A DNA stretch of 64,000 nt, from contig NC_019738.1 in NCBI RefSeq assembly GCF_000317515.1, positions 967,501-1,031,500 on the forward strand, written 5' to 3'. The stretch is from Allocoleopsis franciscana PCC 7113. Its GTDB lineage: Bacteria > Cyanobacteriota > Cyanobacteriia > Cyanobacteriales > Coleofasciculaceae. Both the position numbers and the translations under genes were made by a program. Shown one piece after another: positions 56,241-64,000 of this stretch (positions within the stretch are counted from its first letter, which is position 1; each line of letters starts with the position of its first letter). The notes beneath the pieces were generated by a model, which saw only the letters and a list, made by a program, of their open reading frames with translations, had not been told where the DNA came from and made no database searches.

Positions 56241-57356
56241 TACACCCGATCCACAGACGATTACCGCCGATCCAGCGGCAAGAATATTTCGTGCAGCGTT
56301 AATGTCTCTATCGTGTCGAGTGCCACACTCTGGACACTCCCACTCCCTGACACTAAGCGGCATCTTATCGACAACATGACCGCAATGTCCGCAGCGTTTA
56401 GAGCTGGGAAACCAACGGTCAATCTTGACCAGTGTGCGACCATACCACTGGCACTTGTATTCCAACTGACGAACCAATTCAGACCAACTAGCATCAGCAA
56501 TTGCCTGTGCAAGCTTGTGGTTGGTCAGCATATTCTTCACAGACAAATCCTCGATCGCTATCGTTTGGTTTTCGCGCACCAATCGAGTCGTCAGTTTGTG
56601 AAGAAAGTCTTTTCGGGCATCGGCAATTTGGGCTTGAACCCTAGCCACTTTACGTCTAGCCTTCTCTCTATTGTTAGAGCCTTTGACTTTACGAGAGAGA
56701 ACTTTTTGAGCCTTCCTCAATTTATGGCGAAGGCGCTTAAAGTGCTTGGGATTGGCAATCTTCTCCCCATCACTCGTGACTATCAGGGAAGTAACTCCCA
56801 GGTCGATACCTACCGCTTTGTCCACTGGTTCCAGTGGCTTAACGGTGTGGTCATCAACAAGCAGAGAGACCACCCATCGTCCAGATGGTTCCAATCTCAC
56901 TGTAACGGTGGAAGGCTCGCAACATGCGGGGAGAGTGCGGCTCCAGCGGATAGGCAGAGCGTCATTACACTTTGCCAACCACAATTGCCCGTCCTTCCAT
57001 CGGAATGCAGAACGAGTAAACTCGGCACTCCCACCACTTCTCTTCTTTTTGAAGTTGGGGTACTTGGCGTGACCTGCCCAAAAGTTGGTGAACGCCTTTT
57101 GCAGATTTCTCAAGCCCTGCTGCAACGGTACAGAGCTTACCTCGTTCAGGAATTGCAGGTCTTCCTGCTTTTTCCAAGAAGTCAGCATGGCGGATGTCTC
57201 TTTGTAGTCAATCCGCTCGGAGCGCTCGTACCAGGCTTGAGTTCTGGTATGCAGAGCTTTGTTGTAAACCAACCGAACACAACCCAGTGTCCGAAGCAAG
57301 AGTTCTTCTTGCTCCGGAGTTGGGTAAAAGCGATATCGGTAGGCTCTTTCTGTCAT
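56160..57356 (-). CDS. tnpB: TnpB (IS200/IS605-family RNA-guided nuclease), solo
   Basis: A 398-residue TnpB. The RuvC triad is intact: D185 (AVGIDLGVTS), E269 (IAIEDLSVKNM) and D351 (HDRDINAARNIL). The zinc finger has C322, C325, C341 and C344. The N-terminal helix-turn-helix (RYRFYPTPEQEELL ... VYNKAL) is complete. No TnpA transposase accompanies it, so this is an IS1341-like element that would depend on TnpA elsewhere. The protein ends in a basic tail (NRGRKQKPKSC). A right-end hairpin lies 30 bases downstream; a left end could lie near 57400-57440 but is not clear. Confidence 0.95.
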   Translation of the reverse strand: MTERAYRYRFYPTPEQEELLLRTLGCVRLVYNKALHTRTQAWYERSERIDYKETSAMLTSWKKQEDLQFLNEVSSVPLQQGLRNLQKAFTNFWAGHAKYPNFKKKRSGGSAEFTRSAFRWKDGQLWLAKCNDALPIRWSRTLPACCEPSTVTVRLEPSGRWVVSLLVDDHTVKPLEPVDKAVGIDLGVTSLIVTSDGEKIANPKHFKRLRHKLRKAQKVLSRKVKGSNNREKARRKVARVQAQIADARKDFLHKLTTRLVRENQTIAIEDLSVKNMLTNHKLAQAIADASWSELVRQLEYKCQWYGRTLVKIDRWFPSSKRCGHCGHVVDKMPLSVREWECPECGTRHDRDINAARNILAAGSAVIVCGSGVRPDGHKSKGQLSKTSNRGRKQKPKSC

Positions 57357-57586
57357 GCTTCACATACTACCATGCTCCCTGTAAAGCCGTGCTAGAGGAA
57401 CCCGGAGCTTTAGTGAGGAGTTTTAAACCCAGCTTTTTGATAATCTCTTAGTGAGTACTTATCTCTGATTGCCTATCCCCTTATGCAAAATCATGGCATT
57501 TGCTATTAACCCACAGGGCATGATCGAGGTGAGTGTCCTATAGCCTCCGCCTCATTTAAAGAAGCGCAGGGTGAGGCATTTCTTAA

Positions 57587-58393
57587 TTAATTTTGAGCGG
57601 AATCAGGCGGAGGCGGCTCTGATTCAACCTCCTCGCTGAGCAGCGTCTTAAGTTTACTGGGCATTACCTCTTGCTGCTCGGCGACGGACTTGAGCTTGAG
57701 GTAAAAGTCGGAAGGGTCAGGAGGTGGAGTGAATTGGTGAATGGGTTGTTTATTCATATCACACCGAGACCACTTTGCCTCATAAGTAGGACGGGTACCT
57801 GTAGGGGTGGGTGCCTCTTGTCGTTCGTCCTCCAACTGGATGGATGTCTCGGTTACCTCTGGTTCTGACATCGTTGTCGGTGCCACCGTCTCCGGGTTGG
57901 CGCTTCTTGGTGGCTCTGCGGGGATGGACTCCGACCTTACGCTCTCATCGAGGGTATCCGATAAACTGGGAGTGAATAGCGGTAGACTCGGTTCCAGGTT
58001 CAGATCCGTTGTGCGCGTTGCCGAGTAGGCTGCCAGCTTTTGGGGCAGTTTACGACTAATCAGCCGCTCAAACTCATGGTTAAACCGATAAATGGGCTGT
58101 CCGCGCCGCGCCCAGACGGCTAAGATTTGCTCGACAGACACGGCTTTATACCGTCCCTGATAGAGTGCCTCAATTACACCTAAACGTATCCAATGGGCTG
58201 AATGGTTCTTGAGCCACAAATTTACTAATTCTTCAGCCGTGTAGCCCCTGAGTTCAAACCCATAGTGCTGGAGTAGCGCAACGGCATAGGCAAGGGCTGG
58301 GTCTGCGGTTGGCTCCCTCATCTCAATGGTCGGTATTAGATTTTGGATTGTGGCAGGAAATGAAAGTTTCCTCGACTCCAAGAGCTCCCTCAT
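57587..58393 (-). CDS. Hypothetical protein next to the SLH protein
   Basis: A 268-residue protein read from ATG 58393. The first 130 residues are helical (YAVALLQHYGFELRGYTAEELVNLWLKNHSAHWIRLGVIEALYQGRYKAVSVEQILAVWARRGQP ... FNHEFERLISRKLP) and look like a compact domain that recurs in cyanobacterial proteins. Residues 140-268 are acidic, proline-rich and probably disordered. I do not recognise a function. It begins six bases after the stop of the SLH protein on the same strand, so the two are probably co-transcribed. Confidence 0.6.
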   Translation of the reverse strand: MRELLESRKLSFPATIQNLIPTIEMREPTADPALAYAVALLQHYGFELRGYTAEELVNLWLKNHSAHWIRLGVIEALYQGRYKAVSVEQILAVWARRGQPIYRFNHEFERLISRKLPQKLAAYSATRTTDLNLEPSLPLFTPSLSDTLDESVRSESIPAEPPRSANPETVAPTTMSEPEVTETSIQLEDERQEAPTPTGTRPTYEAKWSRCDMNKQPIHQFTPPPDPSDFYLKLKSVAEQQEVMPSKLKTLLSEEVESEPPPPDSAQN

Positions 58394-58399
58394 CAAACC

Positions 58400-60478
58400 T
58401 CAATTCGGCTGCGTTGACATAATATAAGGTGAATTGATCGCACTCACGCGACCGGTTCTGACTAATGCCTGATACATAAATGCGATCGCTAGCGCACGGG
58501 AAGCCTCCTGTTTGGGTTGCAGGAGCTTGGGGTTGGGGTAATTGACCACAATCCCAGCCTGAGTGGCAGCAGCAACCGCTGATTTAGCATAAGCTGGAAT
58601 ACTATCGCGATCTTCATAAATTTCCAAGACTTTGACATCTGCACTGGGTAAAGAAAGCCCATGTACCATGGAAGCCATCAAATCGATCCGCCGCAAACTG
58701 TACTGGGGGTGAAAAGTTTGGTCTGGATAGCCAGACAAAAACCCGCCACGATAGGCTTGACTAATCACAGGTAAAGCCCAAAAATCAGCCGGGATATCGA
58801 TGAATTTGGTATCAGGGCGAATCGGGGTGGGGTTAAACACTTTAACCACTAAGGCGGCATACTGAGCTCGCGAGAGCGGTTCATCGGGCTTAAACGATCC
58901 ATCCGCAAAGCCAGTGACGAGGTTCAGGTTCGCGAGGCGACGCACAAATTCAGATGCCCAGTGTTGCTGAATATCGCTAAATGAAGGAAGGGATAAGTTA
59001 GGGCTAACAATGTAGGGAGAGGCTATAGCCTCCGCTCGTCCTGTGGAGACTAAAGCTTGATAAATCAACGCCGCAATCTCAGCACGAGTAATGTTACGCA
59101 TCGGTTCGAGCTGATTGGGTGTAGGATAATTCACCACCAGTCGTCGTTGAGTGGCGGTGGCGATTGCTTCTGTGGCGTAGCTAGGAATTTGAGCGCGATC
59201 GCTGTAGAACACCAACAAGTTAACATTTCCACTCCCCAGTCCTAACCCACTCACCAGGGACACCAGCGCCTGTACCCGCGTCAAATTTTGCTGCGGACGA
59301 AACGTGCCATCGGGAAAACCTGCAATGAAACCCATCCCAGCGGCAACCCGAATCGCCGATGAAGCCCAAAAGTTAGCTGGAACATCGGAAAATACCCCCG
59401 CTCCCGTTCCCCGTTGCCGGGGTAAATCAAACGTCTTGGCAATAATTGCCGCATACTCCGCCCTGGTGATGCTGGCTTCTGGCTTAAAGGTTCCATCGGG
59501 AAAGCCCAGAATTAGCCCTCGTGTCACCAATCCCTGAATGAATGCTGCCGCCCAATGATTGCCCAAATCACTAAACAGAGTCGGTCCCGTCATCGCGGTT
59601 GGAACTTGAGCTGAGCGTAATGTAACAGGCCCGGAGACTCGTGTCGGATTGAGCTGATTGCCCACGGAAACCAACGTGAAAGACGTGCTATTTTGCAGAT
59701 CAACTTGACCGTTATCCCGCAGGATATTCCCCGCTGGGTCTTGAGTGCTGCCCAAATCCGGTTTAGACTCCCCTGTAATCACCAGACCCCCATGAGTATT
59801 TTTTTCAATCAAATTCCGACGGAGTACAGGTCTAGCGCCACGGGAGAGGAAAATGCCCGAATGATTGCCCACCAGATTGTTATCTGTGACTAACGGTGCG
59901 GCTGAATCACTAATCGCAATGCCATAACCGGTTTTTTGACACAGATTGCGTCGCACTTCCCCTTTGGCATTGCGGACTAAAAACACGCCACTGGCTGCAT
60001 TTTGAATAAATATATTATCCAGAATTAAGGGTTTGCCGGTACCGGTGACAAACACCCCCTCACGACCGCAGCCTGTGAAGGTATTGTTGGTAACCATCGG
60101 TGCTGTTGATTCCACCCAAATGGCGGTTCCTTTTTCTACAGGATTGGTCACGGTTACACCCCGCAATTGAGCCTTCGACTCCAGCCGCAGGGTGACATTT
60201 TGTACATTAAATGTCGGGCTATTATATTTCCCACTGCCTAGGATGACAATTCCTTTCCCCTTACTGGGTTCATGTCCCAGCACCATCACCCCAGTGGGGA
60301 CAACTAAAGGAAATACTTCTCCCCCAGCAGCATTGTAAGTTCCGGCTGATAACTGAATGGTTGTTCCTGATGATGCGGCGGTGAGTGCCCGCGTTAAAGT
60401 TTTGAACGGGGACTGAGCGTTACCAGTACCGGTATCCTTACCCGTTTGTGGGTTGACGTAGAGAGTGGACTGAACCAT
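58400..60478 (-). CDS. DUF1565 beta-helix protein with six SLH repeats
   Basis: A 692-residue protein. The N-terminus (YVNPQTGKDTGTGNAQSPFKTLTRAL) is DUF1565, leading to a right-handed parallel beta helix with many N-x-F/G-I-F repeats (to about 270). The C-terminus has six S-layer-homology motifs in two triplets, for instance HWAAAFIQGLVTRGLILGFPDGTFKPEASITRAEYA and HWASEFVRRLANLNLVTGFADGSFKPDEPLSRAQYA. The triplets appear to be internal duplicates. No signal peptide is seen, which is odd for SLH proteins. Co-transcribed with the downstream hypothetical gene. Confidence 0.88.
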   Translation of the reverse strand: MVQSTLYVNPQTGKDTGTGNAQSPFKTLTRALTAASSGTTIQLSAGTYNAAGGEVFPLVVPTGVMVLGHEPSKGKGIVILGSGKYNSPTFNVQNVTLRLESKAQLRGVTVTNPVEKGTAIWVESTAPMVTNNTFTGCGREGVFVTGTGKPLILDNIFIQNAASGVFLVRNAKGEVRRNLCQKTGYGIAISDSAAPLVTDNNLVGNHSGIFLSRGARPVLRRNLIEKNTHGGLVITGESKPDLGSTQDPAGNILRDNGQVDLQNSTSFTLVSVGNQLNPTRVSGPVTLRSAQVPTAMTGPTLFSDLGNHWAAAFIQGLVTRGLILGFPDGTFKPEASITRAEYAAIIAKTFDLPRQRGTGAGVFSDVPANFWASSAIRVAAGMGFIAGFPDGTFRPQQNLTRVQALVSLVSGLGLGSGNVNLLVFYSDRAQIPSYATEAIATATQRRLVVNYPTPNQLEPMRNITRAEIAALIYQALVSTGRAEAIASPYIVSPNLSLPSFSDIQQHWASEFVRRLANLNLVTGFADGSFKPDEPLSRAQYAALVVKVFNPTPIRPDTKFIDIPADFWALPVISQAYRGGFLSGYPDQTFHPQYSLRRIDLMASMVHGLSLPSADVKVLEIYEDRDSIPAYAKSAVAAATQAGIVVNYPNPKLLQPKQEASRALAIAFMYQALVRTGRVSAINSPYIMSTQPN

Positions 60479-60788
60479 GATTTGCTTTTTACTAGAACAA
60501 AAACATTGATAGGGGATGGGTTAGAGCGTTGCAGGTGAGAAGCGTGAAGGTTAAAGCTAGAAGTTCAATTGGCTGACTTGATAACTGGCAAACTGGTCTT
60601 CATGACCAACATTCAACTCGAAGATCGACTAACCTGTAACCCATTTCCACCGCTCTTAGAAAACGGCAGACCCGTCAGGCGTTAATCTAAGAAATATTCA
60701 AGGGTGGAAGTTGGGCAGCATCCACCAAGCATCCTAGCTTTTCCCCCAACCCAAGTAGTAAAACCCTTATGACAAACGACCAGCACCC
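60479..60788. other. Divergent promoter region (SLH protein / ABC exporter)
   Basis: 310 bases between divergent genes. No gene or strong repeat is visible. It should hold both promoters. Confidence 0.4.
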
Positions 60789-61805
60789 ATGATTGAAGTC
60801 GAACATCTCAGCAAAATCTACGGTTCTGCTCCAGCCATTCAGGATGTTACCTTCAAAGTCGAGCCTGGAGAAATCTTGGGTTTCCTCGGACCAAATGGTG
60901 CCGGGAAAACAACCACCATGCGGATTTTAGCTGGATATTTACCCGCAACAAGTGGCACAGCCCGAATTGCTGGCTACGATGTGCATGAAAATTCGATGGC
61001 AATCAGACGGCGGATTGGTTACTTACCAGAAACGCCTCCCCTGTATCGAGAAATGACGGTTGAGGGATTTTTGCACTTTGTAGCACGAATTAAAGGCGTT
61101 GTTGCGGGCGATCGCACGGAACGAGTCAATTGGACGATGGAACGCTGCAACCTAACCCAAAAGCGCAAAATCTTGATTCGCAAACTTTCCAAAGGCTTCC
61201 GCCAACGTGTCGGCATTGCTCAAGCGATTGTCCACGACCCCCCAGCGATTATTCTCGATGAACCCACTGTAGGACTCGACCCCCGGCAAATCATCGATGT
61301 CCGTAACTTAATTAAAAGCCTCGCCGGAGAGCATACAATTATCCTCTCGACCCATATTCTGCCAGAGGTGAGTATGACCTGTAACCGCGTTGCGATTATC
61401 AACCGAGGTCGCATTGTGGCAACTAATAGTCCCGAAAACTTGATGGCTCAATTGGCAGGAGGGGCAGGTTATGAGTTAGAAGTAGACGGCGATGCCCATC
61501 AGTTACAAAAATTATTACAGATTGTGCCCGGAATCTGTATGGTAGAACTCGTTAAAAATCCCGAACTCCCCCCAAATCGCTCCCTGATTCGCATTGTCAA
61601 TGCCCCCGATGCTGAACCTGGACGCGATATTGCGGCAGTTACCTTTGGCGCAGGGTTGGGAATCCATGAAATGCGACGGACTCGCGTCACACTAGAAGAT
61701 GTGTTTTTAGAACTGACGACCAGGGAACAACCCCTCGAACCGTTGGATGATGAGATTGAGGAGTCTGATGTTACCGCCAATGCAGCATCTGGAGGAGAGG
61801 AATAA
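60789..61805 (+). CDS. ABC transporter ATP-binding protein (GldA-like)
   Basis: A 338-residue ATPase. Walker A GPNGAGKT is at 34-41, the signature loop is LSKGF (133-137, replacing LSGGQ), Walker B IILDEP (154-159) and the H-loop STHIL. Residues 230-338 form a C-terminal extension typical of ABC-2-type exporters of the GldA/DrrA group. It is directly followed by the permease with the stop and start codons abutting (TAAATG), and then the GldG-like auxiliary gene. The cargo is unknown. Confidence 0.92.
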   Translation: MIEVEHLSKIYGSAPAIQDVTFKVEPGEILGFLGPNGAGKTTTMRILAGYLPATSGTARIAGYDVHENSMAIRRRIGYLPETPPLYREMTVEGFLHFVARIKGVVAGDRTERVNWTMERCNLTQKRKILIRKLSKGFRQRVGIAQAIVHDPPAIILDEPTVGLDPRQIIDVRNLIKSLAGEHTIILSTHILPEVSMTCNRVAIINRGRIVATNSPENLMAQLAGGAGYELEVDGDAHQLQKLLQIVPGICMVELVKNPELPPNRSLIRIVNAPDAEPGRDIAAVTFGAGLGIHEMRRTRVTLEDVFLELTTREQPLEPLDDEIEESDVTANAASGGEE

Positions 61806-62606
61806 ATGGGTGTCGTGATTGCCAACATTTTGGCGATTTTTCGCAAGGAATTACAAGGCTATTTTGGTTCGCCCTTGGCTTATTTAGTCGCCAGCATATT
61901 CTGGCTATTGTCGGGTTTCTTTTTTGTCGCAATTCTCCTAAGTCCAGATGGCATCATTCAGCAAGTCGCGCAGCGAGATCAAATGGGGGTACCCGCACCA
62001 CCCCTGGATGTGGCTTATGAATTTTTAAATGCTTTCTTGGGCTTCCTCGGCCCCCTAACATTATTTGTATTGCCGGTTCTCTCGATGGGGCTATATGCCG
62101 AGGAACGTAAATACGGAACGTTAGAACTATTGGCAACCTCCCCCATTACCAATTGGGTGGTAGCGGTCGGGAAGTTATTGGGCGTGCTAGCGTTTTTCAC
62201 GTTCATGATCCTGCCCTTGCTAGTTTATGAAGCGATCGCGCTCTCGTCTACCAATCCCCCCCTTGCCCCCGCTGTCCCCTTACTCGCTCACGCTGGATTA
62301 ATCTTATTAGCGGCTTCAATCCTCTCATTAGGAATGTTTATTTCTTCCCTAACTGACAGCACAATTGTGGCAGCTTTCATCACCTTTGGGCTGAATATTT
62401 TCCTGTGGGTGATTGGTTGGGTTGCCCAAAGTGTCAAAGGCCCCATCGGTGAAGCCATCGGTCATTTATCGTTGCTGGAAAACTATAACAACCTTGTTAG
62501 AGGCATCCTCGACCCTAGTAGTCTAATTTTATTCGCCAGTTACATTATTCTGGGGATATTTTTAACGGCTCAATCTATTGATGCATTACGCTTCCAGCGC
62601 ACTTAA
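61806..62606 (+). CDS. ABC-2-type permease (GldF-like)
   Basis: A 266-residue permease with six hydrophobic segments. It begins MGVVIANILAIFRKELQGYFGSPLAYLVASIFWLLSGFFFV and has the cytoplasmic motif EERKYGTLELLATSPITNWVVAVGKLLGVL, the coupling region of the ABC-2/GldF family. It is adjacent to its ATPase without a spacer. In Bacteroidetes GldF works with GldA and GldG in gliding; in cyanobacteria the role is not established. Confidence 0.9.
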   Translation: MGVVIANILAIFRKELQGYFGSPLAYLVASIFWLLSGFFFVAILLSPDGIIQQVAQRDQMGVPAPPLDVAYEFLNAFLGFLGPLTLFVLPVLSMGLYAEERKYGTLELLATSPITNWVVAVGKLLGVLAFFTFMILPLLVYEAIALSSTNPPLAPAVPLLAHAGLILLAASILSLGMFISSLTDSTIVAAFITFGLNIFLWVIGWVAQSVKGPIGEAIGHLSLLENYNNLVRGILDPSSLILFASYIILGIFLTAQSIDALRFQRT

Positions 62607-62670
62607 GTCAATAGTCTGTTGGGATTTAGAATTGGGAACTGGAAGGGCAACAGACCCGATGAAATTCTCT

Positions 62671-62721
62671 ATTACCCATTACCCATTCCTGAAGACTAAT
62701 GACTAATAACTAATAATTAAT
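62671..62721. repeat. Two heptamer arrays upstream of the GldG-like gene
   Basis: ATTACCC twice plus ATT (62671-62687), then four degenerate units GACTAAT, GACTAAT, AACTAAT, AATTAAT (62694-62721) that run right into the ATG at 62720. Heptamer tandem arrays like these are typical of intergenic DNA in filamentous cyanobacteria. Copy number here would change the spacing to the start codon. Confidence 0.65.
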
Positions 62722-64000
62722 GACGACTATGAAGACCATTGCCAAAAAACAGAAAACGAATTATTTTAAATACCTGTTTTGGCTCGGCCCGATCCTGAGC
62801 ATCATGGGTCTAAGTGCCAGAGCGGTTGCTGGTCAATGGTCGCCAGTCGCTTTGGGGTTGCTGATTGCTGGACTGGTCATGATCGGATTGTGGCTGATCT
62901 TGGTAGGCAGTTCACCCGGCTTTTGGGGACGCCGTTCCACTCAAGCCGGAACCAATGCCATTATCGCCACCCTGGCAATGATTATAATTTTGGGGCTGAT
63001 TAACTTTTTAGCCGTTCGCTATGGGCAGCGAATCGACTTAACAGAAAACCAGCTCTTTACCCTCTCGCCCTTGTCGCAACGGGTGGTGAAAACATTGCAG
63101 CAACCCGTGAAGGTTTGGATGTTTTCTGGGACGCCTAACCCAGCGGACTTAGAATTGCTCAGAAATTACCGTCGCTATGGATCGAATTTGGAATATGAGT
63201 TTGTTGACCCGCAGTTAAAACCGGGACTGGCTCAAAAGTTTGACGTTAAGTTACCTGGAGAAGTTCACCTAGAGTATGGTCAAGACCGAAAATTGGTACA
63301 AACGGTCAACGAGGCAGAGCGTTTGTCGGAAATCAAGCTGACCAATAGTCTTGAACAATTGACGAGCGATCGCATCGATAAAGTTTACTTCCTCCAAGGG
63401 CATGGAGAACGCCCCTTAGAAGAGGTAGAAGGTGGACTTTCTCAAGCAGTCAGTGCCTTAAAAGATAAAAATTTTACCCCCCTACCGCTCAACTTAGCTG
63501 AGCGCACAGAAGTTCCTAAAGATGCTTCTCTAGTCGTTGTTGCCGGTCCTAAGCGGGCGCTGTTTGAGCCAGAAGTTCAAGCGTTGAACAATTATCTTTC
63601 CACCGGCGGCAGCTTACTATTGATGATTGACCCGGAAATCAATGCTGGACTGGATAGCTTATTAACCGATTGGGGAGTCAACCTAGAGCGTCAGATTGTG
63701 ATTGATGCTTCAGGGGAGGGGCGTGTCGTCGGACTTGGCCCTGCCACACCCCTGGTTACCACCTACGGCAATCATCCCATTACCAGAGATTTTGGAAATA
63801 ACTACTCTCTCTATCCAGTAGCGCGACCGGTAGAGGTGACTCCCGTACAAGGCGTTACAGAAACTCCCCTGTTGCGGACGAGTGAGCAGAGTTGGGCTGA
63901 AAGTACCCCTGAGACGCAACCCCTACAATTCGATCCAAAAAGCGATCGCCCAGGCCCTTTAACCCTAGCCGTTGCCTTAAGCCGCAAAGCTATACCCCCA
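62720..64000 (+). CDS. GldG-like ABC auxiliary protein, cut by window edge
   Basis: The frame is open from ATG 62720 (or 62729) to the window end, 427 codons without a stop. Three hydrophobic segments (about residues 18-36, 42-60 and 77-97) precede LAVRYGQRIDLTENQLFTLSPLSQRVVKTLQQPVKVWMFSG, the start of the GldG/ABC_transp_aux region. Further on are RNYRRYGSNLEYEFVDPQLKP and KVYFLQGHGERPLEEVEGG. It belongs to the GldG-like partners of ABC-2 exporters and probably acts outside the membrane. Third gene of the exporter operon; the C-terminus is missing. Confidence 0.88.
   Translation, partial: MTTMKTIAKKQKTNYFKYLFWLGPILSIMGLSARAVAGQWSPVALGLLIAGLVMIGLWLILVGSSPGFWGRRSTQAGTNAIIATLAMIIILGLINFLAVRYGQRIDLTENQLFTLSPLSQRVVKTLQQPVKVWMFSGTPNPADLELLRNYRRYGSNLEYEFVDPQLKPGLAQKFDVKLPGEVHLEYGQDRKLVQTVNEAERLSEIKLTNSLEQLTSDRIDKVYFLQGHGERPLEEVEGGLSQAVSALKDKNFTPLPLNLAERTEVPKDASLVVVAGPKRALFEPEVQALNNYLSTGGSLLLMIDPEINAGLDSLLTDWGVNLERQIVIDASGEGRVVGLGPATPLVTTYGNHPITRDFGNNYSLYPVARPVEVTPVQGVTETPLLRTSEQSWAESTPETQPLQFDPKSDRPGPLTLAVALSRKAIPP

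Noticed and set aside
56211-57395. Long plus-strand frame of 394 codons opposite tnpB
   Set aside because: It is the antisense shadow of a gene with full RuvC and zinc-finger motifs; its own translation has no domain features.

Overview
The window looks like chromosomal DNA from a cyanobacterium, most likely a filamentous one. The palindrome GCGATCGC (HIP1) occurs dozens of times inside and between genes. Many products belong to families confined to or typical of cyanobacteria: DUF2949, the DUF3038/DUF4335 pair, Ycf35 (DUF1257) with DUF2997 and a ferredoxin, a BioU-type biotin enzyme, a PucC-type pigment transporter, a stand-alone PCP-reductase domain, a WD40-fused Ser/Thr kinase and pentapeptide repeats. 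Heptamer tandem repeats between genes also fit filamentous cyanobacteria. I see no rRNA, tRNA or CRISPR array.

Layout. 1-1.2 kb: the 5' end of a transposase running off the left edge, then a small DUF2949 gene. 1.2-8.7 kb, minus strand: an Hsp70-like membrane ATPase with a possible GrpE-like partner, a pentapeptide protein, a VOC protein, a methyltransferase and ATP-dependent PEP carboxykinase. 8.7-17.5 kb, plus strand: a lone AT-rich glycosyltransferase, mutS2, the DUF3038-DUF4335 pair and a YiaA-like protein. 17.5-20.7 kb: the ferredoxin/ycf35/DUF2997 operon, bioU and an unknown gene. 20.9-25.6 kb, minus: type IV pilus motor genes pilB-pilT-pilC. 26.3-32 kb, plus: grpE-dnaK-dnaJ-tusA-rsgA, behind a structured leader. 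32-43 kb: mixed housekeeping genes (ChaN-like protein, receiver protein, inositol phosphatase, PucC-type transporter, aldo/keto reductase, sugar kinase, rsmI, lipoprotein, nucleoside hydrolase).

43-52.5 kb is the most unusual part, and every gene is on the minus strand. It holds two thioredoxin-like lipoproteins, a CcdA-like membrane thiol transporter, a SagB-type dehydrogenase, a RiPP precursor with a nitrile-hydratase-type leader (NHLP), and a very large sensor kinase with 14 propeller blades. A GNAT acetyltransferase lies just upstream. No YcaO cyclodehydratase, lanthionine synthetase, radical SAM enzyme or peptidase/transporter is visible, so this would be a minimal or split peptide-natural-product locus.

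52.5-64 kb: a 1.2 kb non-coding stretch, a PCP-reductase-like miniprotein, a kinase-WD40 protein, a solo TnpB with intact catalytic residues and a recognisable right-end hairpin, an SLH/beta-helix protein with an unknown partner, and a GldA-GldF-GldG type ABC exporter operon cut by the right edge.

The coherent functional units are the pilus motor operon, the chaperone/ribosome-assembly operon, the ABC/Gld operon and the candidate RiPP locus. Function calls rest on motifs read by eye; no database search was run.
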